Assembly: GCF_902833905.1 (NCBI RefSeq)
Contig: NZ_CADFGP010000006.1
Coordinates: forward strand, 1 to 64,000
Length of the DNA: 64,000 nucleotides
DNA from: Paraburkholderia tuberum STM678
Lineage (GTDB): Bacteria > Pseudomonadota > Gammaproteobacteria > Burkholderiales > Burkholderiaceae
Direction of reading: 5' to 3'
A program made the translations under genes and the position numbers. Below are positions 33,128 to 42,202 of this stretch, in pieces. Within the stretch, counting starts at the first letter, position 1. Every line of letters starts with the position of its first letter. Below the pieces are notes generated by a model. That model made no database searches. It saw only the letters and a list, made by a program, of their open reading frames with translations, and was not told where the DNA came from.

Positions 33128-34699
33128 ATGACTCACGCTTTTGACAACCCCGCCGACCAGCCGACCCGCACCAAGGTCTTCGCATTCGCGCTGATGTGCG
33201 TCGGCTTTTTCATGGCGACGCTCGATATCCAGATCGTCGCATCGTCGCTGCGCGATATCGGCGGCGGACTGTCCGCCAGTCAGGATGAACTCTCCTGGGT
33301 GCAAACCTCGTATCTGATCGCGGAGATCATCGTGATTCCGATGTCGGGGTGGCTCACGCGCGTGTTCTCGACGCGCTGGGTCTTCACCTTCTCCGCGTTC
33401 GGCTTCACGGTCACCAGCATGCTGTGCGGTCTCGCGTGGGACATCAACTCGATGATCCTGTTTCGCGGTCTGCAAGGCGCGCTCGGTGCCGCAATGATCC
33501 CGACCGTGTTCACGACAGCGTTCGTACTGTTTCCCGGCAAGCAGCGTTTGATCGCGTCGACGACGATCGGCGCGCTCGCGTCGCTTGCGCCGACGATCGG
33601 CCCGGTGATCGGCGGCTGGATCACGTCGCAATGGTCGTGGCACTGGCTGTTCTATCTGAACCTGGTACCGGGCGTCGCCGTGACGCTGTTGGTGCCGAAG
33701 TACGTGCATATCGACAAGGTCGATCTGTCCTTGCTGAAAAAGGGCGACTACTTCGGCATCTTGCTGATGTCGGGTTTTCTCGGTTGTCTCGAATACGTGC
33801 TCGAAGAGGGACCGCGCAAAAACTGGTTCGGCGACGACGTGATCGTGCTGTGCGCGTGGGTCGCGGCCATCTGCGGCTTTCTGTTCCTCGTGCATGCGTT
33901 CACCGCGAAGGAACCGATCGTCGATCTGCGCGCACTGGCGTTGCGCAATTTCGGTATCGGCAGTCTGCTGTCGTTCATTACCGGGATCGGAATCTTCTGC
34001 ACCGTGTTTCTGACGCCGGTGTTTCTTGCGCGCGTGCGCGGCTTCGATTCGTTGCAGATTGGTCTCGCGTTGCTGTCCGTTGGCTGCTTTCAGTTGCTCG
34101 CGCTGGCCGCCTACTCGACGCTCGCGCGCTTCGTCGATATGCGCATGCTGATGGTATTCGGACTCGCGCTGTTTGGCATCGGCTGCTATCTGTACGTGCC
34201 GCTGACGAACCAATGGGGCTGGCAGCAGCTGCTGATTCCGCAAGCGTTGCGCGGAATTGGCCAGCAATTCTGTATTCCGCCGATCGTGACGATGGCGCTG
34301 GGTGCGTTGCCGCCGTCGCGGCTGCGCTCCGCGAGCGGGCTGTTCAATCTGATGCGCAATCTCGGCGGTGCGATCGGCATCGCGGTCAGCAGCACGATGT
34401 TGAACGACCGTCTGAACCTGCACTACGAACGGCTCGACGAACATCTGAATGCGGGCCGTCCGGTCGTCGAATCGATCTTGCAGAAGCAGGCCGAGTATCT
34501 GTCGGCCGTTGGTGGTGATGTCTTGAACGCCGCGAGTGCGGGGCTCGCCGAATTGCACGCGGCATTGATGCGCGAAGCGCTGGTGCTCGCATTCTCGGAC
34601 GCCTTTTTGGCGGTTGCGCTGTGCTTCGTGGTCGGCTTGCTGAGCGTGCTGTTTTCGCGCCCGTTCGGCAACAGCGCGCCCCCGCCCGATGCCCATTAG
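33128..34699 (+). CDS. emrB: EmrB-type DHA2 multidrug efflux transporter
   Basis: A 523-residue major-facilitator protein with about 14 membrane segments, beginning VFAFALMCVGFFMATLDIQI, a signature of the DHA2 family (the Asp-Ile motif of helix 1). ETSW-like SQDELSWVQTSYLIAE and the antiporter motif C region (GPVIGGWI) are visible. The ATG at 33128 lies seven bases after the emrA stop and behind AGGGATGA. It exports hydrophobic drugs or phenolics by proton antiport together with EmrA and the NodT-type channel. Confidence 0.93.
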   Translation: MTHAFDNPADQPTRTKVFAFALMCVGFFMATLDIQIVASSLRDIGGGLSASQDELSWVQTSYLIAEIIVIPMSGWLTRVFSTRWVFTFSAFGFTVTSMLCGLAWDINSMILFRGLQGALGAAMIPTVFTTAFVLFPGKQRLIASTTIGALASLAPTIGPVIGGWITSQWSWHWLFYLNLVPGVAVTLLVPKYVHIDKVDLSLLKKGDYFGILLMSGFLGCLEYVLEEGPRKNWFGDDVIVLCAWVAAICGFLFLVHAFTAKEPIVDLRALALRNFGIGSLLSFITGIGIFCTVFLTPVFLARVRGFDSLQIGLALLSVGCFQLLALAAYSTLARFVDMRMLMVFGLALFGIGCYLYVPLTNQWGWQQLLIPQALRGIGQQFCIPPIVTMALGALPPSRLRSASGLFNLMRNLGGAIGIAVSSTMLNDRLNLHYERLDEHLNAGRPVVESILQKQAEYLSAVGGDVLNAASAGLAELHAALMREALVLAFSDAFLAVALCFVVGLLSVLFSRPFGNSAPPPDAH

Positions 34700-34708
34700 G
34701 AGACCAAC

Positions 34709-36130
34709 ATGAAACGAATCGTGATGAAGTTACTGGCGAGCGCGGCGTTCCTGACGCTCGCGGCCTGCGCGGTGCAACCCGCGATGCACGCGGATTTGCC
34801 GCATACGGTGCAGACGCTCGCGCCGGCCGCGTGGAGCGTCGACGCGCCGCAAGACAGCGTGAACACCGATGCCTGGTGGGCGCAATTCGGCGACCCGGTG
34901 ATGCATCAGCTGATCGAATCGGTGTTGACCGGCAACCTCGACGTGCAGGCCGCGGCCGAACGCGTGAAGCAGTCGCAGGACCTGGTGACGCAGAATCGCG
35001 CGGCGCTGCTGCCGGAGCTGAATGCGAACGCGGGCGCATCGACCGAGCGGCAGAACACGCCGCCGCCGCTCGGCTATGTGCGCCAGGCCGGCTTCGGCCT
35101 CGCCGCGAGCTGGACGCCGGACGTGTTCGGCGGCGAACGTCTCGCGGTGCTCGCCTCACAGGCGCAGGTGTCGGGTAGCGTTGCGGCGCTGAACCAGTTG
35201 CGGCTCGCGCTCGCCGCGAACACGGCTGCTGCATATATCGATCTACGCTGGGCGCAGGCGCAATTGCAGATCCTCGACGACAACGAGCAGATTCGCAGCC
35301 GCGCGCTGAAGCTCACGCAGGAGCGTCTGCATTACGGCCTGTCGACGCAGCTCGACGTCGCCCGCGCGCAGAATCAGTTGCAGGACTTGCAGGCGCAGAT
35401 TCCGCGTATGCAATCGGCGGTGCAGCATCAACTGAGTCTGATCGCCGTGTATTCGGGGCGAACGCCGGAAAGCCTCGATACGCTGCTGCTTTCCAACGCG
35501 CGCGAGATTCCGGTGCCTGCGCAAAGCGCGCCGCAGGTGTTGCCGTCCGACGCGTTGCTGCATCGACCCGACGTGCGCACCGCCTATGCGCTCGTCGAAC
35601 AGCGTGCGGCGGAAGTGGGGGTATCGAAGGCGCAGCGCTATCCGCAGTTCAAGATCAACCTGACGAATGGGCTGCTCGCATCGTCGTACCTTGGCTTGCC
35701 GACGCTGACCGACAACCTGTTCAGCGCTGCGTTGAATGCGACGAGCCCGATCTTCAACGCCGGGCGCATCACCGCGAACATCGACGCGAGCGAGAGCCGC
35801 ATGCGCGAATCGCAGCTCGGCTTGCAACAGACGATGTTGCAGGCGCTGAAGGAAGTCGAGGACAATCGCAGCGATCTCGTCAGCGGCGCGGTGCAGGTGC
35901 AGCGCCTGGCCGGTGCGCTCGATGCGTCGAATCACGCGCTGCGTTTGTCGACCGAGCTGTATAAGGGCGGTGCGTCGAGCTTCCTCGATGTGCTCGACGC
36001 GCAGGAAGCGTATCTGCGCGACTCGGAGTCGCTCAACCAGGCCCGTCGCGAGCACGCGCTTTCGGCGATCGCGCTGTACCGGTCGCTGGGGGGCGGGTGG
36101 GAGCAGGGGGAAACGGTGGCGGCGCAGTGA
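34709..36130 (+). CDS. NodT/OprM-type outer-membrane efflux lipoprotein
   Basis: A 473-residue lipoprotein (LASAAFLTLAACAVQP) of the RND/MFS outer-membrane channel family. Features: WWAQFGDPVMHQLIESVLTG at the start of the mature domain, ELNANAGAST, ANTAAAYIDLRWAQAQLQ, LHRPDVRTAYALVEQRAAEV, and the second helical hairpin repeat (ALKEVEDNRSDLVSGAVQ, LYKGGASSFLDVLDAQEAYL). TAGGAG precedes the ATG nine bases after emrB. It completes the tripartite pump. Confidence 0.93.
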   Translation: MKRIVMKLLASAAFLTLAACAVQPAMHADLPHTVQTLAPAAWSVDAPQDSVNTDAWWAQFGDPVMHQLIESVLTGNLDVQAAAERVKQSQDLVTQNRAALLPELNANAGASTERQNTPPPLGYVRQAGFGLAASWTPDVFGGERLAVLASQAQVSGSVAALNQLRLALAANTAAAYIDLRWAQAQLQILDDNEQIRSRALKLTQERLHYGLSTQLDVARAQNQLQDLQAQIPRMQSAVQHQLSLIAVYSGRTPESLDTLLLSNAREIPVPAQSAPQVLPSDALLHRPDVRTAYALVEQRAAEVGVSKAQRYPQFKINLTNGLLASSYLGLPTLTDNLFSAALNATSPIFNAGRITANIDASESRMRESQLGLQQTMLQALKEVEDNRSDLVSGAVQVQRLAGALDASNHALRLSTELYKGGASSFLDVLDAQEAYLRDSESLNQARREHALSAIALYRSLGGGWEQGETVAAQ

Positions 36131-36271
36131 AGGCAGCGAGGCGCGTGACGCTGAACCGATCCCCCAATCTTTGCTACATTCCTGCACAAGCACCGAATAC
36201 GCGGCACCATGAAGATGCGTCCGCCAGCGACGCGCATGATCGGCAAATCGAAATCTTTCAAGAGGCTCAAG

Positions 36272-37207
36272 ATGCGAATTCTGGTAGTAGGAGCGGGCGC
36301 GGTAGGCGGTTATTTCGGCGGACGTCTGGCCGCGGCGGGGCAGGACGTGACCTTCCTCGTACGCGCCGGTCGCGCGGAAAAGCTACGGAGCGACGGCCTC
36401 GTCATCAACAGCCCGCGCGGCAATCTCCAGTTGCCCGACGTGAAGACGATACTGGCCGGTGTCGCCGCCGAGCCGTTCGACCTCGTGCTGCTGAGCTGCA
36501 AGGCCTACAGTCTCGACGACGCGATCGATTCGTTCACGCCGTTCGTCGGCGAAGACACGCTGATCCTACCGATGCTCAACGGCATGCGCCATATCGACGT
36601 GCTGACCGCGAGCTTCGGCAAGGAGCGCGTGCTCGGCGGTCAGTGCGTGATCGCCGCGACGCTCGATGCCGAGCAGCACATCGTGCATCTGAACGACATG
36701 CACGCGATCACTTTCGGCGAACTCGTGGGCGGCACCTCGGAGCGCACCGAGGCGATTGCCGATGCAATGTCCGGCGCGAACTTCGACGTCGCAATCAGCG
36801 ACAACATCCTGCTGCGCATGTGGGAAAAATGGGTGTTCCTCGCCACATTGGCCGCGAGTACGTGCTTGATGCGCGGTTCGGTCGGCGATATCCTGGCTGC
36901 GCCGGACGGCAAGCGCGTGATTGAGAATCTGCTCGGCGAATGCCGCGCGGCGGCCGAGCACAACGGCTTCACGATGGCCGCGGACTTCGAGGTACGCGCC
37001 ACCCAGGTGCTGCTGACGCCGTCGCCGCTGACCGCGTCGATGCTGCGCGACGTCGAAAACCGCTCGCACACCGAGGCGGATCATATCCTCGGCGACCTGA
37101 TCTCGCGCGGCGGCGACGCGCAAAAGGACGAACACGGCGTGTCGCTGCTGCGCATCGCCTATAGTCATCTGAAGACGTACGAAGCTCGCCAGACCCGCAC
37201 TTCCTGA
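36272..37207 (+). CDS. 2-dehydropantoate 2-reductase family protein
   Basis: A 311-residue NADPH-dependent reductase: the nucleotide-binding start RILVVGAGAVGGYFGGRLAA, the conserved Lys in LLSCKAYSLDDAI, NGM at the domain junction and MWEKWVFLATLAASTCLM in the C-terminal helical domain. Family members reduce ketopantoate in pantothenate synthesis, but many paralogues have other substrates, so panE itself is not claimed. AGAGG before the ATG at 36272 sets the start; the open frame begins 21 codons earlier. Confidence 0.85.
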   Translation: MRILVVGAGAVGGYFGGRLAAAGQDVTFLVRAGRAEKLRSDGLVINSPRGNLQLPDVKTILAGVAAEPFDLVLLSCKAYSLDDAIDSFTPFVGEDTLILPMLNGMRHIDVLTASFGKERVLGGQCVIAATLDAEQHIVHLNDMHAITFGELVGGTSERTEAIADAMSGANFDVAISDNILLRMWEKWVFLATLAASTCLMRGSVGDILAAPDGKRVIENLLGECRAAAEHNGFTMAADFEVRATQVLLTPSPLTASMLRDVENRSHTEADHILGDLISRGGDAQKDEHGVSLLRIAYSHLKTYEARQTRTS

Positions 37208-37295
37208 CGGCTCGCCGCGGCCAACGCGAACGCGGATCGGGCGGATGGCGCGACGCACGCGAGCGCCGCCGCAACCTGACGATCGGAGGTCAAGC

Positions 37296-37595
37296 ATGCC
37301 GGCTCCAACTGGATCGGTGCCCGCGCTCAGCGCCGCTTCCGCGACCGTGTTCTCGATCGGCATCGTGTTTCTCGGCTACTGGGGTATGTATGAGCCGACT
37401 GCCTGGCACAAGGCCGACGTCGCGGTCTTTGTGCTCGCGCTGGCCGGCTTCGCGTGCCTGGGCCTCGTGCCATGGATGGCGACGAGTCCCGTCGAGCCGG
37501 AGAACAGCGACTCACGCGTGCGTATCGCGCGGCATCTGTTTCTCGCGGGCGTGACCGCAATCTGGCTCGCGGTGGCGGTTTCCGTGATCTTCTGA
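37296..37595 (+). CDS. small integral membrane protein
   Basis: A 99-residue protein with three hydrophobic segments (VFSIGIVFLGYWGMY, ADVAVFVLALAGFACLGLVP, LFLAGVTAIWLAVAVSVIF). CGGAGG precedes the ATG at 37296. The family is not recognised. It follows the reductase by 88 bases and may be in its transcript. Confidence 0.7.
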   Translation: MPAPTGSVPALSAASATVFSIGIVFLGYWGMYEPTAWHKADVAVFVLALAGFACLGLVPWMATSPVEPENSDSRVRIARHLFLAGVTAIWLAVAVSVIF

Positions 37596-37619
37596 AGCTC
37601 CGCGAAGACGCGCCGCCGC

Positions 37620-37850
37620 TCACTCCGGCATCTTCCTGAACGAGACCGCAATGCGGTTGCAGCCGTTGATCGCAACGATCAGCGGCGTCAGGTCGCTGAT
37701 TTCCTGCTCGCTGAAATGCGGCTTCACCGCGTCCCATACCGTATCCGGCACGCGCGTTTGCGCGACCAGCGTCAGCGCCTCCGTCCATTCGAGCGCCGCG
37801 CGTTCGCGCGTCGGGCGTCCGTGGCGGTAAGCTTGCGTTCGCCACTGGTC
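37620..37850 (-). pseudogene. carboxymuconolactone decarboxylase/AhpD-like gene remnant
   Basis: The minus strand encodes only the C-terminal half of an AhpD-like protein (RERAALEWTEALTLVAQTRV ... TPLIVAINGCNRIAVSFRKM). The N-terminal part that normally carries the CxxC active site is absent; in its place the frame runs into the promoter region of the divergent regulator at 37894. It is therefore likely a truncated, inactive copy. Confidence 0.65.
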
Positions 37851-37893
37851 GGTCGAAATAACCCTTTCGCCGTTATTTGAGGTAACCACCCGA

Positions 37894-39381
37894 ATGGACA
37901 TTCACATCGCGGTCGAAGGCCATCACGATCTGTCCGGACAGATTTATCGGCAGTTGCGCGCGGGCATTCTTGAAGGGCGCCTTGCCGGCGGCACGCGTCT
38001 GCCGTCCACGCGCGATCTCGCGACGCAGCTCGGTGTGTCGCGCAAGACCACGCTCGACGTTTTCGAGCGGCTGCTGTCAGAAGGTTATCTGAGCGCCCGC
38101 GCCGGTTCGGGCACCTTCGTCGCCGACGGACTCGAACGGTTGCCGGCCGAGCGTTCCGCCCACGCGCGCGCGGCGGCTCGTTCGCGCGAGCGGGCCGCCG
38201 CGCAAGCGAAGGCCGCCGCGCGCGCGCAGCCGCTGTGGGAGCAGATGCCCGACAGTCTGCCGTTGCCGCGGCCGTCGGTGCCGTCGCCGCTCGACTTCAT
38301 CGGCGGCGCGACCGACAAGACGCTGTTTCCCTTCGACGTCTGGCGCCGCTGCGTGAATCATGCGCTACGCGGCCAGGCGCGCAGTCCCGGCACCTATCGC
38401 GACGCCGCAGGGGAGCAGCAGCTGCGGCTCGCGATCTCGCGCTACCTCGCTTTCAACCGTGCGGTGTCGAGCAACTGGGAAGACGTGATCGTCACGCAGG
38501 GCGCGCAGCACGCGCTCGATCTGATGGCGCGCATCACGCTGCGGCCCGGTGAAATCGCGGCCATCGAAGACCCCGGCTACCCGCCCGCGCATGCATGCTT
38601 CAAGGTGACCGGCGCGCGCGTGGTGCCGGTACCGGTCGATCGCGAAGGCCTGATCGTCGGCAAGCTGCCGGACAAGGCACGGCTCGTCTACGTGACGCCT
38701 TCGCATCAGTTTCCGCTCGGTATGCCGATGAGCCTCGAGCGTCGCGTCGAACTGCTCGAATGGGCGCAAAAGCGCGGCGCGGTCATCATCGAGGACGACT
38801 ACGACTGCGAGTACCGTTTCGAAGGCCGGCCGATGGAGCCGCTGAAGAGCCTCGATCGCGCCGGCCTCGTCGCCTACGTCGGCACGTTTTCGAAGACGAT
38901 CTTCCCCGAGCTGCGGATCGGCTACCTGGTGCCGCCCGCGTCGTTGCACGGCCCGCTGCTGAAGGCGCGGCAGATCGCCGATTGTCACGGCTGCACGCTG
39001 ACGCAAACGGCGCTCGCGTCGTTCATGCTCAATGGCGACTTCGCGCGCCATCTGCGGCGCATGCACAAGGCTTACGCGGCCCGCCGCGCGATGCTGCTCG
39101 AGCATCTGCAAGGCGGTCTCGCGCGCTGGTTCGAGCCGATCGTGCCGACCGCCGGCATCCATCTGGCGGCGCGGCTCAAGGGGCCGTTGGCGTCGCTCGG
39201 CGAAGAGGTGCTCGTTGCCGCCGCGCGTGAAGCGTCGATCGGCCTCTATGGACTCGCGCCATTTCACCATCGCGTGACACCGCAGCCTGGGTTGATCTTC
39301 GGCTATGGCAGCATCGCGGCCGAACATATCGACACGGCGCTGACGACGCTCGCCGACATCCTGCAGCGCATCGCACGCTGA
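37894..39381 (+). CDS. MocR/PdxR-type regulator (GntR domain plus aminotransferase domain)
   Basis: A 495-residue chimeric regulator. Residues about 12-80 are a GntR winged helix (GQIYRQLRAGILEGRLAGG, LPSTRDLATQLGVSRKTTLD). The rest is a fold-type I aminotransferase domain with the PLP Lys in YVGTFSKTIFPELRIGYLVP and IIEDDYDCEYRF. Such proteins sense PLP or its adducts with amino acids and often regulate vitamin B6 or amino-compound genes. It is divergent from the AhpD remnant, which may once have been its target. Confidence 0.9.
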   Translation: MDIHIAVEGHHDLSGQIYRQLRAGILEGRLAGGTRLPSTRDLATQLGVSRKTTLDVFERLLSEGYLSARAGSGTFVADGLERLPAERSAHARAAARSRERAAAQAKAAARAQPLWEQMPDSLPLPRPSVPSPLDFIGGATDKTLFPFDVWRRCVNHALRGQARSPGTYRDAAGEQQLRLAISRYLAFNRAVSSNWEDVIVTQGAQHALDLMARITLRPGEIAAIEDPGYPPAHACFKVTGARVVPVPVDREGLIVGKLPDKARLVYVTPSHQFPLGMPMSLERRVELLEWAQKRGAVIIEDDYDCEYRFEGRPMEPLKSLDRAGLVAYVGTFSKTIFPELRIGYLVPPASLHGPLLKARQIADCHGCTLTQTALASFMLNGDFARHLRRMHKAYAARRAMLLEHLQGGLARWFEPIVPTAGIHLAARLKGPLASLGEEVLVAAAREASIGLYGLAPFHHRVTPQPGLIFGYGSIAAEHIDTALTTLADILQRIAR

Positions 39382-39756
39382 AACGGAGCTCGCCGCAAGC
39401 GAGGCGTAGGCATCGTCGAAACGTTGGGGGGGCGTTGCTTGACCCGTCAAACGAAGAAAATGCCCTGTTTCAAGGGACGAAAACACCGGCTCGCCCCGAC
39501 GCAACCGCCTCGAAACCACGGCCGAAACGAACTGTAACGAGCGTTACTCCTGCATGTTAAAGAGCTCGCCACGCACGTTTTAGGCGCTAAAACAGGGACT
39601 AAAACGTGTTGCACAGTCGGCGCCGCGCAAAAAACTTCATCGCAATACATAAAAGAGTCGCGCAAATCGCTTTAGCGCTTGTAGAATCCGGCGTTGAAGC
39701 GTGCACATACGGTGTGCGCTTCGAGCAATTCACTGACCACAACAGGTAGGAGAAAC
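39382..39756. other. intergenic region upstream of the HU gene
   Basis: The 375-base gap has no gene. GGGGGG and a short inverted motif around the GTTTTAGGCGCTAAAAC stretch near 39577-39593 are visible. The promoter of the HU gene must be in the right half, where composition becomes AT-richer, but no clear box pair was assigned. Confidence 0.45.
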
Positions 39757-40209
39757 ATGCCGACTTCCGCAAAAAAGGTGGCCAAGAAGGCTGCTGCCCC
39801 GGTACCGACCAAGAAGGTTGCTGCAAAGAAAGTTCCTGCGAAGAAAGCCGTCGCAGCCAAGAAGGTCGCCGTGAAGGCGTCTGGCGCACCGTCGCCGATC
39901 AAGGACACCTTCACGAAGGCCTCGTTGGCAGCTCACATCGCTGAACGCGCTGCAGTGGAACCGAAGACCGCCAAGGCCGTGCTGGCCGCGCTCGAAGACA
40001 CGATCCTCGGCACGGTGCACAAGAAGGGCGCTGGCGAATTCACGCTGTCGGGTCTGCTGAAGATCGTCGTGCAGGCTGTGCCGGCGAAGAAGAAGCGCTT
40101 CGGCAAGGACCCGTTCACGGGTGAAGAGCGCTGGTTCCCGGCCAAGCCGGCCAGCGTGCGCATCAAGACACGCGCGCTGAAGAAGCTGAAGGACGCAGCG
40201 GCAGCCTGA
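39757..40209 (+). CDS. HU-family DNA-binding protein with histone-H1-like tail
   Basis: A 150-residue nucleoid protein. The first ~45 residues are a Lys/Ala/Pro tail (KKVAKKAAAPVPTKKVAAKK), like eukaryotic histone H1 and the AlgP-type tails of other proteobacteria. The rest is an HU/IHF fold (TKASLAAHIAERAAVEPKTA, GEFTLSGLLKIVVQAVPA, KRFGKDPFTGEERWFPAKPA) with the DNA-intercalating arm. AGGTAGGAG precedes the ATG at 39757. A strong terminator follows. Confidence 0.9.
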   Translation: MPTSAKKVAKKAAAPVPTKKVAAKKVPAKKAVAAKKVAVKASGAPSPIKDTFTKASLAAHIAERAAVEPKTAKAVLAALEDTILGTVHKKGAGEFTLSGLLKIVVQAVPAKKKRFGKDPFTGEERWFPAKPASVRIKTRALKKLKDAAAA

Positions 40210-40309
40210 ACGCGTTGCTCGCACGACTCAGGCGTCGGCATGGCGCTGTTGTGTTTAACCATGCCTGACGTTTGAGTGCGTGAAAAAGCGCCTGCATGCA
40301 GGTGATCGA

Positions 40310-40345
40310 AGTCCCCGTGGATGAAGATTCACGGGGACTTTTTTT
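40310..40345 (+). terminator. rho-independent terminator after the HU gene
   Basis: AGTCCCCGT (40310-40318) pairs with ACGGGGACT (40331-40339), followed by a run of T residues. Confidence 0.9.
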
Positions 40346-40622
40346 ATGCGCTCGCTTCGTAGTGCGCGTCGAGTCCAATGGCGAAACGGCAAGCGCGCCT
40401 CTCATAGTGTGCTCCCTGATGGCGCATACGCACCTGACTGGCGCATCATGAGCCACGACAGTACGATCAAGGCAATCCGACGCCCTGCGGATGCCCCGTT
40501 AGCGGGCACGTCAACGCGCTTTATCCAGACACATTCAATGGCATAACGCTTGCTTGATCGAAGGTCGAATACCGAATGCGCAGCGCATTCGCCTTCTATT
40601 TGACAACAAGACTGGGGCTGAC
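40346..40622. other. leader region of cluster II
   Basis: No gene is seen here. It should contain the promoter of the ATP-grasp gene. GCGCATACGCAC at 40424-40435 resembles the MarR operator at 11 of 12 positions to its third copy, but is less symmetric and may be chance. Confidence 0.4.
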
Positions 40623-42032
40623 ATGCGATGCTATGACGAGATGCGCCATCACGCCGATGGCGTACGGCCGCATTACGCGCGCTTTGAGCGATGGTTGGAC
40701 AGTCAGGGCGATGAAGCGATCGCACGCAAGCGCGCGGAAGCGGACCTGCTGTTCCGGCGCGTCGGCATCACGTTCGCAGTAAACGGCGACCTGTCAGGCA
40801 CCGAGCGGCTGATTCCCTTCGATCTGATTCCGCGCATCATCCCGCGCGGCGAATGGCAGACGCTCGAAGCGGGTTTGCGACAGCGCGTGCAGGCTCTCAA
40901 CCTGTTTATCCACGACGTCTATCACGATCGCAACATCGTGCACGCGGGCATCGTGCCGGCCGACCAGGTCTATACCAACGCACAGTATCGCCCCGAGATG
41001 CAGGGCGTCGACGTGCCGCTCGGTGTTTACGCGCATATCGCGGGCGTCGACGTGGTGCGCGCCGGCGATGAAGGCGAATTCTACGTACTCGAAGACAATC
41101 TGCGTGTGCCGTCGGGCGTGTCGTACATGCTCGAAAACCGCAAGATGATGATGCGGCTCTTCCCTGAACTGTTCGTGCAGAACCGCATCGCGCCGGTCGC
41201 GCATTATCCCGACCTGCTGCTCGATACGCTGCGCTCGGTCGCGCCCGCGGGCGTCGACGATCCGGTCGTCGTCGTGCTGACGCCGGGCATGTACAACTCC
41301 GCGTATTTCGAGCATACGTTCCTCGCGCAGCAGATGGGCGTCGAGCTCGTCGAAGGCAAGGATCTGTTCGTCGACGACAACTACGTGTTCATGCGCACCA
41401 CGCAAGGACCGAAGCGCGTCGACGTGATCTACCGGCGCGTCGACGACGATTTTCTCGATCCGCTTGCGTTTCGCCCCGACTCCGCGCTCGGCGTACCGGG
41501 TCTGCTCACCGCCTATCGCGCCGGCCGCGTCGCGCTCGCGAACGCGATGGGCACCGGCATCGCCGACGACAAATCGATCTACCCGTACGTGCCTGACATG
41601 ATCGCGTTTTATCTTGGCGAAAAGCCGATTCTGAACAACGTACCGACCTATCAGTGCCGTAAGCCCGAGGATCTCGCCTATACGCTCGCGCATCTGCCGG
41701 AGCTGGTGGTCAAGGAAGTGCACGGCGCGGGCGGCTACGGGATGCTGGTCGGCCCCGCCTCGACGAAGGCCGAAGTCGAGGCCTTCCGCGAGCGGCTGAT
41801 CGCGCGTCCGGCCGGTTATATCGCACAGCCCACGCTGGCGCTGTCCGCGTGTCCGACTTTCGTCGAATCGGGCATCGCGCCGCGCCATATCGACCTGCGG
41901 CCGTTCGTGCTGTCGGGCAAGACCACCACGATGGTGGCGGGCGGCCTCACGCGGGTCGCGTTGCAGGAGGGCTCGCTCGTCGTCAATTCATCGCAGGGAG
42001 GCGGGACCAAGGACACCTGGATGGTCGACTGA
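40623..42032 (+). CDS. circularly permuted ATP-grasp type-2 protein (cluster II)
   Basis: A 469-residue predicted ATP-dependent carboxylate-amine ligase (COG2308, former DUF404/407). Conserved elements: VYHDRNIVHAGIVPADQV, YVLEDNLRVPSGVSYMLENR, LTPGMYNSAYFEHTFLAQQM, LVEGKDL, and the nucleotide loop ELVVKEVHGAGGYGMLVGP with Lys and Gly-Gly. The start at 40623 follows GGGGCTGAC. It is the first gene of cluster II, before the alpha-E, transglutaminase and Anbu genes. It probably joins amino acids or peptides with ATP; the product is unknown. The paralogue at 7376 is fused to alpha-E. Confidence 0.9.
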   Translation: MRCYDEMRHHADGVRPHYARFERWLDSQGDEAIARKRAEADLLFRRVGITFAVNGDLSGTERLIPFDLIPRIIPRGEWQTLEAGLRQRVQALNLFIHDVYHDRNIVHAGIVPADQVYTNAQYRPEMQGVDVPLGVYAHIAGVDVVRAGDEGEFYVLEDNLRVPSGVSYMLENRKMMMRLFPELFVQNRIAPVAHYPDLLLDTLRSVAPAGVDDPVVVVLTPGMYNSAYFEHTFLAQQMGVELVEGKDLFVDDNYVFMRTTQGPKRVDVIYRRVDDDFLDPLAFRPDSALGVPGLLTAYRAGRVALANAMGTGIADDKSIYPYVPDMIAFYLGEKPILNNVPTYQCRKPEDLAYTLAHLPELVVKEVHGAGGYGMLVGPASTKAEVEAFRERLIARPAGYIAQPTLALSACPTFVESGIAPRHIDLRPFVLSGKTTTMVAGGLTRVALQEGSLVVNSSQGGGTKDTWMVD

Positions 42033-42202
42033 CGCGGTTGCCGCCGCGCTTTTCGCCTCGCTTTTCGCCTCGCTCGCAACAGAGCAGAGCAGGGCGCGAC
42101 ACTCGCAACCTGATGCGCGCTGGCGCTCAACGGATAACCAGCGCGGACCTTCGTCGCTGACGAAGGCCTCGCGCGTTCAGATCACAGACATGGAACGTCG
42201 TC

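Noticed and set aside
32984..34696. 570-residue minus-strand frame opposite emrB
   Set aside because: Composition is Arg/Gln/His-rich and unstructured; the plus strand encodes a clear DHA2 transporter.
40424..40435. GCGCATACGCAC as a fourth MarR operator
   Set aside because: It is less symmetric than the three sites at the efflux locus and about 190 bases from the next start codon; chance is likely in this base composition.
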